Positions 24,909 to 33,488 of a stretch of 64,000 nt of DNA are shown one piece after another. This stretch comes from Sulfitobacter mediterraneus (GTDB lineage Bacteria; Pseudomonadota; Alphaproteobacteria; Rhodobacterales; Rhodobacteraceae), in NCBI RefSeq assembly GCF_003054325.1, contig NZ_QBKU01000009.1, forward strand, positions 124,001-188,000. The letters are read 5' to 3'. Numbering within the stretch: position 1 is the stretch's first letter; every line of letters begins with the position of its first letter. The translations under genes were made by a program, and so were the position numbers. A model generated the notes under the pieces. That model was not told the origin of the DNA, ran no database searches, and saw only the letters and a program-made list of their open reading frames with translations.

Positions 24909-26393
24909 ATGGATCAAGATAGTATCAATGCACTGCGGGATCAGCCCGTTCCGGTTTTTCATCACCTGATCGAAGGGCGGCATGTGCCCGCCTCTGATGG
25001 CGGGCTGATGGATGTTCTGTCGCCCCGCAACGGGCGGGTTTTGACGCAGATCGCTGATGGTACCGCGGCTGACATGAACGCCGCCATCGCTTCGGCACGG
25101 GCGGCATTTGAGGATGGCCGCTGGGCCGGACAAGCGCCCGCAGACCGGAAAAAGGTGCTGATGAAATGGGCCGATCTGATCGACGCCCATGCGCTTGAAC
25201 TCGCCGTGCTGGGCGTGCGCGACAACGGCACCGAGATCAGCATGGCCCGCAAAGCAGAGCCCGGATCAGCCGCCGCCACGATCCGTTATTACGCCGAAGC
25301 GCTCGATAAGATCTATGGTGAGATTGCGACGACATCATCTGACATTCTGGGCCTGATCCACAAAGAGCCGGTGGGCGTGGTCGGTGCGATCATTCCGTGG
25401 AACTTTCCGATGATGATCGGCGCCTGGAAGCTGGGTCCGGCGCTGGCGATGGGCAATTCGGTTGTTCTGAAGCCCTCCGAGACCGCGTCGTTGTCATTGA
25501 TGCGGATGGCCGATCTGGCGCTTGAGGCAGGGCTTCCGCCGGGTGTTTTGAACGCGGTCACCGGCGCGGGCGCAGTCGTTGGCGAGGCCATGGGCCTGTC
25601 GATGGATGTGGATGTGTTGGTCTTTACGGGTTCGGGTGCCACGGGCCGGCGCCTGATGGAATATGCAGCAAAGTCCAATATGAAACGGGTCTATCTTGAG
25701 CTTGGCGGCAAATCCCCAAACATCATTTTTGCCGATGCCCCCGATCTGGATGAGGCGGCCAAGGTTGCCGCTGCTGGTATCTTTCGCAATGCCGGACAGG
25801 TCTGTGTCGCAGGGTCGCGCCTGTTGGTTGAGGCCTCAATTCACGTTGAATTTGTCGCTGCCGTCGCCCGCGCCACCAAAGCTATGCAGGTCGGCGACCC
25901 ACTTGATTTGACCACCAACATCGGCGCGGTGAACTCGGAGCCACAGTTGCAGCAAAATCTGGATTTCCTGCGCAAAGCGGAACAGGAAGGCGGCGAGATT
26001 GTCAGGGGTGGCAGTCGTATCCTGCAAGAGACCGGCGGGTATTTCATGGACCCCGCCATCGTGACGGGTGTGACCCCGGACGCGACATTGGCCCAAAAGG
26101 AGGTATTCGGCCCGGTCTTGGCCGTTACCCCGTATGAAGACGAAGACGCCGCCGTGCGCATCGCCAATTCAACTGTCTATGGATTGGCGGGTGCGGTCTG
26201 GACATCAAACCTTTCCCGCGCCCACCGCATGGTGCGTGCCGTGCGCACCGGGGTGATGCATGTGAACACATACGGCGGCGCAGACGGTACAGTGCCTTTG
26301 GGCGGTGTCGGGCAATCGGGCAATGGGGCGGACAAATCCCTTCATGCGATTGAAAAATACATCAATCTGAAGACCGCTTGGATCAAACTCTAA
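24909..26393 (+). CDS. Aldehyde dehydrogenase, PuuC-like
   Basis: A 494-residue NAD(P)-dependent aldehyde dehydrogenase. Catalytic Cys299 (NAGQVCVAG) and general base Glu264 (LELGGKSP) are in place, and IIPWNFPMMIGAWKLGPALA is the coenzyme-binding segment. The closing GNGADKSLHAIEKYINLKTAW resembles gamma-glutamyl-aminobutyraldehyde dehydrogenase PuuC. The start at 24909 is 4 bp after the TctA stop; an upstream in-frame start at 24885 would overlap TctA. It likely oxidises the aldehyde produced by the class III aminotransferase. Confidence 0.9.
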   Translation: MDQDSINALRDQPVPVFHHLIEGRHVPASDGGLMDVLSPRNGRVLTQIADGTAADMNAAIASARAAFEDGRWAGQAPADRKKVLMKWADLIDAHALELAVLGVRDNGTEISMARKAEPGSAAATIRYYAEALDKIYGEIATTSSDILGLIHKEPVGVVGAIIPWNFPMMIGAWKLGPALAMGNSVVLKPSETASLSLMRMADLALEAGLPPGVLNAVTGAGAVVGEAMGLSMDVDVLVFTGSGATGRRLMEYAAKSNMKRVYLELGGKSPNIIFADAPDLDEAAKVAAAGIFRNAGQVCVAGSRLLVEASIHVEFVAAVARATKAMQVGDPLDLTTNIGAVNSEPQLQQNLDFLRKAEQEGGEIVRGGSRILQETGGYFMDPAIVTGVTPDATLAQKEVFGPVLAVTPYEDEDAAVRIANSTVYGLAGAVWTSNLSRAHRMVRAVRTGVMHVNTYGGADGTVPLGGVGQSGNGADKSLHAIEKYINLKTAWIKL

Positions 26394-26404
26394 AGGGGGT
26401 GCAT

Positions 26405-27631
26405 ATGACAGAGAAAACCATTCTGGTGATCGGCACTTATGACACCAAAGACGACGAGCTGGGATTTCTGGCAGATGTGATCCGCGGGCAGGGTGGGCGC
26501 GTTCTGACGATGGATGTCTCCGTTTTGGGCGATCCCTCAAAGCCTTGTGATTATTCCAAACATGACGTGGCCCAAGAGGGCGGCAGCAGTATCGCGGCGG
26601 CGATTGCGTCGGGGGATGAAAACCGCGCGATGCAGATCATGGCGGCGGGGACCGCCTTGCTTGCTGCACGGCTCAATTCTGAAGGGGCTTTTGACGGGAT
26701 GATCGTGCTGGGCGGTACAATGGGCACTGATCTGGCGTTGGATGTCTGTTCTGCGCTGCCGCTGGGCGTGCCCAAATACATCGTCTCGACCGTGTCGTTT
26801 TCGCCGTTGATCCCGGCAGAGCGATTGGCGGCAGATACGCAGATGATCCTGTGGGCGGGCGGGCTTTATGGCCTCAACTCGGTTTGCAAAGCCTCGCTGA
26901 GCCAAGCCGCCGGTGCGGTGCTGGGTGCGGCGCGGGCGGTGCAAAAGCCCGACCCGGACAAGCCAATGATCGGCATGACCTCGCTTGGGACATCGGCGCT
27001 CAAATATGTGATCCCGCTCAAGCCTGCGCTGGAAGAGCGCGGATATGAGGTGGCCGTTTTCCATGCCACAGGGATGGGCGGGCGCGCCTTCGAAAGTCTC
27101 GCCGGGCAGGGGGCGTTTGCCTGTGTCTTTGACTTTTGCACGCAGGAACTGGGCAACCATATTCACGGCTCCAATATCTCGGCGGGGGCGGACCGGCTGA
27201 CCAATGCAGGCCAGAACGGCACACCCCAGATTGTTGCGCCGGGATGTTACGATCTGGTGGATATTGTCGGCTGGCAGCCCTTGCCCGGCAAATGGTCCGA
27301 TCACCCCAGTCACGAACACAACCGGCTTTTGACGTCTGTTGTTCTGAACGCGGCAGAGCGGATTGCGGTGGCGCAGGCCCATTGTACTCAACTGGCTTCG
27401 GCCAAAGCCCCGGTTGAGGTTCTGCTGCCAGAGCTTGGCTTGGGTGAATGGGATCGCGAAGGCGCGGATTTGCATGACGCGGATGGATTGGCAACGTTTC
27501 TAGCCGCACTGGAAGGCGGCCTGCCACCGCAGGTCAAAGCGCATCGCCTTGATTGCCACATCAATGATGCCGGATTTGCTGACAAGGCGCTGGAGATCTT
27601 TGATGATTGGCGGGCCAAGAACCTAGTTTGA
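26405..27631 (+). CDS. Tm-1-like ATP-binding domain protein (UPF0261)
   Basis: A 408-residue protein of the Tm-1-like/UPF0261 family. The N-terminal nucleotide-binding domain starts TILVIGTYDTKDDELGFLAD and includes VLGGTMGTDLALDVCSALPLG; the C-terminal domain contains FHATGMGGRAFESLAGQG and HEHNRLLT. The domain is named after the tomato Tm-1 protein; bacterial stand-alone members have no settled function but recur in catabolic operons. GGGGG lies just before the start at 26405, 11 bp after the aldehyde dehydrogenase, and it is the last gene of this operon, convergent with hpaR by 9 bp of overlap. Confidence 0.88.
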   Translation: MTEKTILVIGTYDTKDDELGFLADVIRGQGGRVLTMDVSVLGDPSKPCDYSKHDVAQEGGSSIAAAIASGDENRAMQIMAAGTALLAARLNSEGAFDGMIVLGGTMGTDLALDVCSALPLGVPKYIVSTVSFSPLIPAERLAADTQMILWAGGLYGLNSVCKASLSQAAGAVLGAARAVQKPDPDKPMIGMTSLGTSALKYVIPLKPALEERGYEVAVFHATGMGGRAFESLAGQGAFACVFDFCTQELGNHIHGSNISAGADRLTNAGQNGTPQIVAPGCYDLVDIVGWQPLPGKWSDHPSHEHNRLLTSVVLNAAERIAVAQAHCTQLASAKAPVEVLLPELGLGEWDREGADLHDADGLATFLAALEGGLPPQVKAHRLDCHINDAGFADKALEIFDDWRAKNLV

Positions 27632-28060
27632 GGAACCGGGATCAAGCTGCGCCAAAAGGTCCAGCAGGGATTCATAGTTGTCATCGCCCAATGCGGCCCT
27701 GAAACCCGCCACGATCTGGGCCGCTTGATCGGCGCGGTCGTCGATGATTTTCTGCCCCGCTTCGGTGATCTCGATCAGCTGGCGCCGCCGGTCGATCTCG
27801 TCGCGAGTCTGGGTGATCAAACCCTTGTTGCGCAGGGTTGTTGCGATACGGGTCAGGCTTGGAAACAGCAGGCTGGCCCGGTCCGCCAAAGTGGATGTGT
27901 CAAGTGATCCGTGTTCGGCCAACACCCGCAGAACGCGCCATTGTTGTTCGGTGATCCCGGTTTCTGACAACATCTCGCGGATCGGTGCCATCACGCCCTC
28001 GCGGGCACGGATCAGCGCGATAGGCAGGGAACGGGACGTCGAAGGAAGCGGATGGGTCAT
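27623..28060 (-). CDS. hpaR: MarR-family regulator HpaR-like
   Basis: A 145-residue MarR-type repressor. SLPIALIRAREGVMAPIREML and ITEQQWRVLRVLAEHGSLD match HpaR, the homoprotocatechuate-operon repressor; the recognition helix is in SLLFPSLTRIATTLRNKGL and the wing in RDEIDRRRQLIEITEAG. It diverges from hpaF across 210 bp that contain palindromic AT-rich sites. In the best-studied systems HpaR releases DNA on binding the aromatic pathway substrate; the same is inferred here. Confidence 0.88.
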   Translation of the reverse strand: MTHPLPSTSRSLPIALIRAREGVMAPIREMLSETGITEQQWRVLRVLAEHGSLDTSTLADRASLLFPSLTRIATTLRNKGLITQTRDEIDRRRQLIEITEAGQKIIDDRADQAAQIVAGFRAALGDDNYESLLDLLAQLDPGSSN

Positions 28061-28211
28061 CGGATGCTTTCATTGAGTGGCGCAGGATCTGTTGCCCTGC
28101 TTGGGATTGGGCCTTGTGGGAAATATCAATTGTTTGCGCCCTGATGCCAAGAGTGGTTTCCTCTGCAAGTTGTCCAAGTGACCGGATGAAGTGAAATTGT
28201 TAGCAGCGGGC

Positions 28212-28261
28212 TTGACAAAACGACGATTAATTTATTAACTTCACAATTATTAACATGTTAA
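28212..28261 (+). promoter_or_regulatory. hpa operon promoter and candidate HpaR operator
   Basis: TTGACA at 28212-28217 is a consensus -35 box with AT-rich -10 candidates around 28233-28241. TATTAAC is directly repeated at 28233 and 28248. TTAACATGTTAA at 28250-28261 is a perfect 12-bp palindrome ending just before the hpaF ribosome-binding site. The arrangement suits repression by the divergently encoded MarR-type HpaR. Confidence 0.6.
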
Positions 28262-28270
28262 GGAAATCAT

Positions 28271-28660
28271 GTGCCGCACTTCCACATCGACTATTCCGCC
28301 AACCTTGAAACGGTTCTGGATATTGCACAGTTGTGCGAAGTGATCCGCGCAACCGCCGCAGAGATTGAAACCTTTCAGATGGCCGGCATCCGTGTGCGGG
28401 CAATGCGGGCGGATCATGTCGCAATCGCGGATGGCGCGGCAAAACATGGGTACCTTGATCTGTCGGTGCGCCTGCGGGCGGGCCGTGCTGAGGCAGTCAA
28501 ACAGGATGCTATCACGCGGGTCTTTGCAGCCCTCAAAGACTTTGCAGCCCCGACCATGGCCACCCATTCCATCGCGCTTTCTGCAGAAATCCGCGATATT
28601 GACGCCGACCTCTCCCCAAAATTCGGCAACATCCGCGACCATCTGGAGGACAACGCATGA
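28271..28660 (+). CDS. hpaF: 5-carboxymethyl-2-hydroxymuconate delta-isomerase
   Basis: A 129-residue tautomerase-superfamily enzyme that isomerises 5-carboxymethyl-2-hydroxymuconate in homoprotocatechuate meta-cleavage. Translation starts at GTG 28271, with AAGGAAA 7 bases upstream, giving MPHFHIDYSANL; the proline exposed after Met removal is the catalytic base. Family features FQMAGIRVRAMRADHVAIADG and YLDLSVRLRAGR are clear. Length matches the family (about 126-130). It overlaps hpaE by 4 bp. Confidence 0.93.
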   Translation: MPHFHIDYSANLETVLDIAQLCEVIRATAAEIETFQMAGIRVRAMRADHVAIADGAAKHGYLDLSVRLRAGRAEAVKQDAITRVFAALKDFAAPTMATHSIALSAEIRDIDADLSPKFGNIRDHLEDNA

Positions 28661-30168
28661 GCGTGCTTGACGACAACATCACCAAGCTGGACGGATATTT
28701 GGACCGGTTCCGTAGCGGCGGGATCAAAAACCGCATTGCGGGGCAAGACTGCGCTGGCAGTGCGGGCGTGTTTCAAACCCTCTCGCCAGTTGATAAATCG
28801 GTCATCTGCGATGTGGCAGAGGGCAGCGCCGAAGATATTGACCGCGCTGCCAAAGCCGCCGCTGATGCCTTTCCGGCATGGCGCGATATGCCCGCGCCTG
28901 AACGCAAACGCATACTGATCCGAGTGGCCGAAGGGATCGAAGCCCGCGCCGAAGAGATCGCCCTGTGCGAATGCTGGGACACCGGTCAGGCGTTCAAGTT
29001 CATGTCCAAAGCCGCCCTGCGCGGCGCGGAGAACTTTCGCTATTTTGCGGATCAGGTGGTGCAGGCGCGGGACGGACAATTGCTGCAATCGCCAACCTTG
29101 ATGAATGTCACAACCCGCAAACCCATAGGCCCTGTTGGCGTGATCACCCCTTGGAACACACCCTTTATGCTGTCGACATGGAAAATCGCGCCAGCGCTGG
29201 CCGCCGGTTGCACCGTGGTACACAAACCTGCCGAAGCTTCCCCCCTGACTGCGCGTTTGCTGGTTGAGATCGCCGAGGAGGCGGGCCTACCACCGGGCGT
29301 GTTGAACACCGTCAACGGCTTTGGCGAAGCGGCGGGCAAGGCGCTGTGTGAGCATCCCGATATCAAGGCCATCGCCTTGGTCGGAGAAAGCCGCACGGGG
29401 TCTATGATCATCAAACAGGGGGCAGATACGCTCAAACGCAATCATCTGGAATTGGGCGGCAAGAACCCGGTGATCGTTTTTGAAGATGCGGATCTGGACC
29501 GCGCCTTGGATGCAGTGATCTTTATGATCTATTCGATCAACGGCGAACGCTGCACTTCGTCCTCGCGGTTGTTGATCCAAGACAGCATCCGCGCCGATTT
29601 TGAGTCCAAGCTTGTCGAACGGGTGAACAACATCAAAGTGGGGCACCCCCTTGATCCGACAACGGAAATTGGCCCGCTGATCAGCCGCGAACATTTTGAC
29701 AAAGTGACCAGCTATTTTGACATCGCCGCCCAAGATGGCGCAACCATAGCCGCAGGCGGCGCCGCGATTGGCGACGAAGGATATTTCGTCAAACCGACCC
29801 TCTTTACCAATGCCCGCAACGACATGCGCATCGCCCAAGAGGAAATCTTTGGCCCGGTTCTGACCTCGATCCCGTTCGAGACTGAGGCGGAGGCACTGGC
29901 GCTGGCCAATGACACGGCCTACGGACTGACCGGATACCTATGGACAAATGACCTGACCCGCGCCCTGCGCTTTACCGAGGCACTGGAGGCGGGAATGATC
30001 TGGGTCAATTCTGAGAACGTGAGGCACCTGCCCACCCCCTTTGGCGGGGTCAAGGCCAGCGGCATTGGCCGCGATGGCGGTGATTGGTCTTTTGATTTCT
30101 ACATGGAGCAAAAGCACATCGGTTTCGCCACCGGAGCGCATAAAATCACCCGCCTTGGCGCGTTGTAA
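28657..30168 (+). CDS. hpaE: 5-carboxymethyl-2-hydroxymuconate semialdehyde dehydrogenase
   Basis: A 503-residue NAD-dependent aldehyde dehydrogenase oxidising the ring-cleavage semialdehyde. Catalytic Cys299 (NGERCTSSS) and Glu265 (LELGGKNP) are present. The GERCT context, PWNTPFMLSTWKIAPALAAG and the C-terminal GDWSFDFYMEQKHIGFATG are typical of HpaE. ATGA coupling with hpaF and 12-bp spacing to hpaD place it firmly in the pathway operon. Confidence 0.95.
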   Translation: MSVLDDNITKLDGYLDRFRSGGIKNRIAGQDCAGSAGVFQTLSPVDKSVICDVAEGSAEDIDRAAKAAADAFPAWRDMPAPERKRILIRVAEGIEARAEEIALCECWDTGQAFKFMSKAALRGAENFRYFADQVVQARDGQLLQSPTLMNVTTRKPIGPVGVITPWNTPFMLSTWKIAPALAAGCTVVHKPAEASPLTARLLVEIAEEAGLPPGVLNTVNGFGEAAGKALCEHPDIKAIALVGESRTGSMIIKQGADTLKRNHLELGGKNPVIVFEDADLDRALDAVIFMIYSINGERCTSSSRLLIQDSIRADFESKLVERVNNIKVGHPLDPTTEIGPLISREHFDKVTSYFDIAAQDGATIAAGGAAIGDEGYFVKPTLFTNARNDMRIAQEEIFGPVLTSIPFETEAEALALANDTAYGLTGYLWTNDLTRALRFTEALEAGMIWVNSENVRHLPTPFGGVKASGIGRDGGDWSFDFYMEQKHIGFATGAHKITRLGAL

Positions 30169-30180
30169 GGAGATCAGACC

Positions 30181-31164
30181 ATGCCTGTACCTGCCCCGAA
30201 CCTTTACCCTGATTTCAACACCATCCGGCTGTCTCATATCTGTTTGAACGTCAAAGATCTTGCGGTCTCCAAGGCGTTCTACACTGATACTCTTGGTCTT
30301 CAGGTCACTGATGAGAACGCCGATCATGTCTATCTGCGCGCAATGGAGGAACGCGGTCACCATTGCATCATCCTGCAAAAGTCCGACCAACCCGGCACGG
30401 TTGAGGTGATGGGGTTCAAAACCTTTGACGAGGATGATCTGGACAAAGCCGAAGCCTATTTTCGCGCCAAGGGCCGCCCGACATCATGGGTGGATCGCCC
30501 TTATCAGGGGCGCACCTTGCTGACCTCTGACAACATGGGCATTCCACTGGAGTTCTATCACAAGATGGACCGCCTTGCGCCGATCCACCAAAAATATGCG
30601 CTCTATCGCGGGGTCAAACCTTTGCGGATCGACCATTTCAACTGCTTTTCTCATGACGTTGATGCCTCTGTTGCCTTCTATAGCGACTTTGGCTTTCGAG
30701 TGACGGAATACACCGAAGACGAAGACAGCAACCGGCTTTGGGCGGCGTGGATGCACCGCAAGGGCGGCGTGCATGACATGGCGTTTACCAATGGCACTGG
30801 CCCGCGCATGCATCATGTTGCGTTCTGGGTGCCGACGCCGATGAACATCATTGATCTATTGGATCTGATGGCAACCACCGGCTATGTCGACAACATCGAA
30901 CGCGGGCCGGGCCGGCACGGAATTTCAAATGCGTTTTTCCTTTATGTGCTGGACCCGGACGGCCACCGGATTGAAATCTATTGCTCCGACTATCAAACCG
31001 TTGATCCGGATCTGGAGCCGATCAAATGGGATCTGCAAGACCCGCAGCGCCAAACCCTTTGGGGGGCGGCGGCGCCCGAAAGCTGGTTCAAACATGGGAG
31101 CCGGTTTGTGGATGTGGACACGCAAGACTCCGATATTCAGGCCAGCCCGATCATCGCGCCCTGA
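30181..31164 (+). CDS. hpaD: 3,4-dihydroxyphenylacetate 2,3-dioxygenase (type I extradiol)
   Basis: A 327-residue vicinal-oxygen-chelate extradiol dioxygenase that opens the homoprotocatechuate ring. The metal ligands can be read as His152 (RIDHFNCF), His212 (MHHVAFWV) and Glu265 (HRIEIYCSD), within a few residues of the equivalents in the characterised Brevibacterium enzyme (155/214/267). The N-terminal VOC domain starts IRLSHICLNVKDLAVSKAFY. It belongs to the type I family, not the LigB-type HpaD of enterobacteria. GGAG lies just before the start. Confidence 0.93.
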   Translation: MPVPAPNLYPDFNTIRLSHICLNVKDLAVSKAFYTDTLGLQVTDENADHVYLRAMEERGHHCIILQKSDQPGTVEVMGFKTFDEDDLDKAEAYFRAKGRPTSWVDRPYQGRTLLTSDNMGIPLEFYHKMDRLAPIHQKYALYRGVKPLRIDHFNCFSHDVDASVAFYSDFGFRVTEYTEDEDSNRLWAAWMHRKGGVHDMAFTNGTGPRMHHVAFWVPTPMNIIDLLDLMATTGYVDNIERGPGRHGISNAFFLYVLDPDGHRIEIYCSDYQTVDPDLEPIKWDLQDPQRQTLWGAAAPESWFKHGSRFVDVDTQDSDIQASPIIAP

Positions 31165-31239
31165 CGGTGCACCCGCCGCGTGGCATTGACCCGCGGCCCA
31201 CATAAAGTCAGCAATGGCTGAAACACCGGAGGCTCCCCC

Positions 31240-32637
31240 ATGGACTGGGATGAATTCGCCCATTGGGGCGCGCATATTTCGAATTGGTCAGCAGATTATC
31301 ACAAAACCCTGCGGGACCGACCTGTGCGGGCGCAAACTGCCTTTGGGGAAACTGCCGCGCAATTGCCGCAAGCGCCGCCTGATGGGGCGGAGGCAATGGA
31401 CTGCATCATGGCGGATTTCGAGAACATCGTGATGCCGGGGATCACCCATTGGCAGCATCCTCGATTTTTTGCATATTTTCCGGCCAATGCTGCGCCGCCC
31501 TCAATGCTGGCGGAAATGCTGGTCACGACCATCGCCTCGCAATGTATGCTTTGGCAGACCTCCCCCGCCGCGACCGAGGTCGAAACCGTCATGGTGCAAT
31601 GGCTGCGTCAGGCGCTTGGGTTGTCCGAAGGCTTTACCGGTGTGATCCAAGACAGCGCGTCTTCTGCGACGCTTTCGGCGGTGCTGACGATGCGGGAACG
31701 GGCGACGGGATTCACCGGTAACCGCGACGGAATCGCAGGCAAGGGGCACTTGCGGATCTATTGTTCCGATCAGGTGCATTCGTCGATTGATCGCGCTTGT
31801 TGGGTGTCGGGCATCGGGCAGGCCAACCTTGTCAAAATACCGGGCACAGGCCCGCGCCACGGGATGGACGCCGCCGCCTTGCAAGCGGCGATCACCGCAG
31901 ACCGCGCCGCCGGACACACCCCCGCTGGTATCATCGCGATCACCGGCGGCACAGGTATTGGTGCCTGCGATACGCTTGGCCCCATTCTGGAGGTCGCAAA
32001 GGCCGAAGACCTTTACACCCATCTGGATGCGGCTTGGGCCGGGGCGGCGATGATCTGCCCCGAGCTGCACGCGGATTTCTGGGCCGATGTGGATGGTTTC
32101 GACAGCATCGTGTTCAACCCGCATAAATGGCTTGGTGCCCAGTTTGACTGTTCGGTGCAGTTCCTGCGCGATGCACAACCGCAGCTCAACACGCTGAAGA
32201 TTGAGCCCGAGTACCTCAAGACCACGGGCGAAAGCGTGACCAATTATTCGGAATGGACGATCCCGCTGGGCCGCCGGTTTCGGGCGCTCAAGATATGGTT
32301 CTTGATCCGGTCTTACGGGTTGGACGGGTTGCGCGACCGTATTCGCAATCACATCCTTTGGGCAGGAGAAGTCTGCGAGGCTATCCGCAAATTGGACGGG
32401 TTTGAGATCGTGACCGACCCGATCCTGAGCCTGTTTTCCTTTCGCTGTCCGGGATCTGATGATGATCAGCAGCGGCTTGTTGATGCGCTTAACGGCGATG
32501 GCCGGATCTATGTCACCCAAGGCAGTTTTGCAGGGCGCAAGATCATCCGCTTTCAGGTGGGGCAGTTCGACACAACCCGCGCCGATGTGATGATGGCAGA
32601 AACAGTGATCCGTGACGTGTGGGAGAAAATGCAATGA
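31240..32637 (+). CDS. PLP-dependent decarboxylase, aromatic-L-amino-acid type
   Basis: A 465-residue group II PLP decarboxylase. Lys296 (FNPHKWLGAQ) binds PLP, Asp263 (THLDAAWAG) pairs with the pyridine nitrogen, and VIQDSASSATLSAVLTMRERA and VHSSIDRACWVSGIG are family blocks. The aromatic-type opening HWQHPRFFAYFPANAAPPSMLAEM suggests DOPA/tyrosine/tryptophan-decarboxylase-like specificity. A GGAGG sequence lies 8 bases before ATG. It sits inside the hpa operon and overlaps hpaG by 4 bp, so it probably feeds an aromatic amine toward 3,4-dihydroxyphenylacetate. Specificity cannot be decided from sequence alone. Confidence 0.9.
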   Translation: MDWDEFAHWGAHISNWSADYHKTLRDRPVRAQTAFGETAAQLPQAPPDGAEAMDCIMADFENIVMPGITHWQHPRFFAYFPANAAPPSMLAEMLVTTIASQCMLWQTSPAATEVETVMVQWLRQALGLSEGFTGVIQDSASSATLSAVLTMRERATGFTGNRDGIAGKGHLRIYCSDQVHSSIDRACWVSGIGQANLVKIPGTGPRHGMDAAALQAAITADRAAGHTPAGIIAITGGTGIGACDTLGPILEVAKAEDLYTHLDAAWAGAAMICPELHADFWADVDGFDSIVFNPHKWLGAQFDCSVQFLRDAQPQLNTLKIEPEYLKTTGESVTNYSEWTIPLGRRFRALKIWFLIRSYGLDGLRDRIRNHILWAGEVCEAIRKLDGFEIVTDPILSLFSFRCPGSDDDQQRLVDALNGDGRIYVTQGSFAGRKIIRFQVGQFDTTRADVMMAETVIRDVWEKMQ

Positions 32638-33488
32638 AGTTCGCGACATACACCGTGGATGGGGTGATGCACTACGGTGCTGCGGTTGATGGCGGCATGA
32701 TCCCCCTCAATGATACTTTTCCGCAATGGAACAGCCTATTGGACGTGGTGAAAGCTGGCGGGCTGAACGATCTGGAAGTGGCCGCGCAGGGACAAACCCC
32801 GATACACCAAGAGTTCCAATATGAGATGGTGCTGCCAAACGCGCCGCGCATTCTCTGCGTCGGAGTGAATTTTCCCGACCGCAACGCCGAATACAAAGAC
32901 GGCAGCGAACAGCCAAAATTCATGTCGCTGTTCCCGCGTTTTGCCAGTGGCTTTACCGGCCATGATCGCCCGCTGATCCGCCCGCCCGAAAGCCATATGC
33001 TGGATTATGAAGGTGAGGTTGCGATTGTCATCGGCAAAGCGGGCCGCCGGATTGCGCAGAAAGATGCTTATGATCACATCGCTGCGCTGACCCTGTGCAA
33101 CGAAGGGACAATCCGCGATTGGGTGCGCCATGCCAAGTTTAACGTCACCCAAGGCAAGAATTGGGATTGTTCAGGGGCGATTGGCCCGTGGCTCGTGCCG
33201 TTCCGCGATGCGGCTCAGCTGGACGATGCACGGATCATCACTCGCGTGAATGGCGAAGTCCGGCAGGATGATGTGTTGTCCCGCATGATGCACCCCATCC
33301 GCCGCGAGATCGAGTATATCTCAACCTTCATGACCCTGCAGCCCGGCGATATCATCGTCACCGGCACGCCCACAGGCTCCGGCGCGCGGCTTGATCCGCC
33401 GCAGTACCTCGCCCCCGGTGATGTGGTCGAGGTCGAGGTGAACGGCATCGGCACCCTGCGCAATACCGTCGAGGATGAAGCGACATGA
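32634..33488 (+). CDS. hpaG: Fumarylacetoacetate hydrolase-family decarboxylase/isomerase, HpaG-like
   Basis: A 284-residue FAH-fold protein. The metal-binding core is MLDYEGEVAIVIGKAGRRI, preceded by PRILCVGVNFPDRNAEY and followed by GAIGPWLVPF and GDIIVTGTPTGSGARLDPPQYL. In this operon it should act as 5-oxopent-3-ene-1,2,5-tricarboxylate decarboxylase and/or HHDD isomerase (HpaG). One FAH-domain gene replaces the duplicated HpaG of enterobacteria. The start at 32634 overlaps the upstream decarboxylase stop, and its own stop overlaps hpaH (ATGA). Confidence 0.87.
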   Translation: MKFATYTVDGVMHYGAAVDGGMIPLNDTFPQWNSLLDVVKAGGLNDLEVAAQGQTPIHQEFQYEMVLPNAPRILCVGVNFPDRNAEYKDGSEQPKFMSLFPRFASGFTGHDRPLIRPPESHMLDYEGEVAIVIGKAGRRIAQKDAYDHIAALTLCNEGTIRDWVRHAKFNVTQGKNWDCSGAIGPWLVPFRDAAQLDDARIITRVNGEVRQDDVLSRMMHPIRREIEYISTFMTLQPGDIIVTGTPTGSGARLDPPQYLAPGDVVEVEVNGIGTLRNTVEDEAT

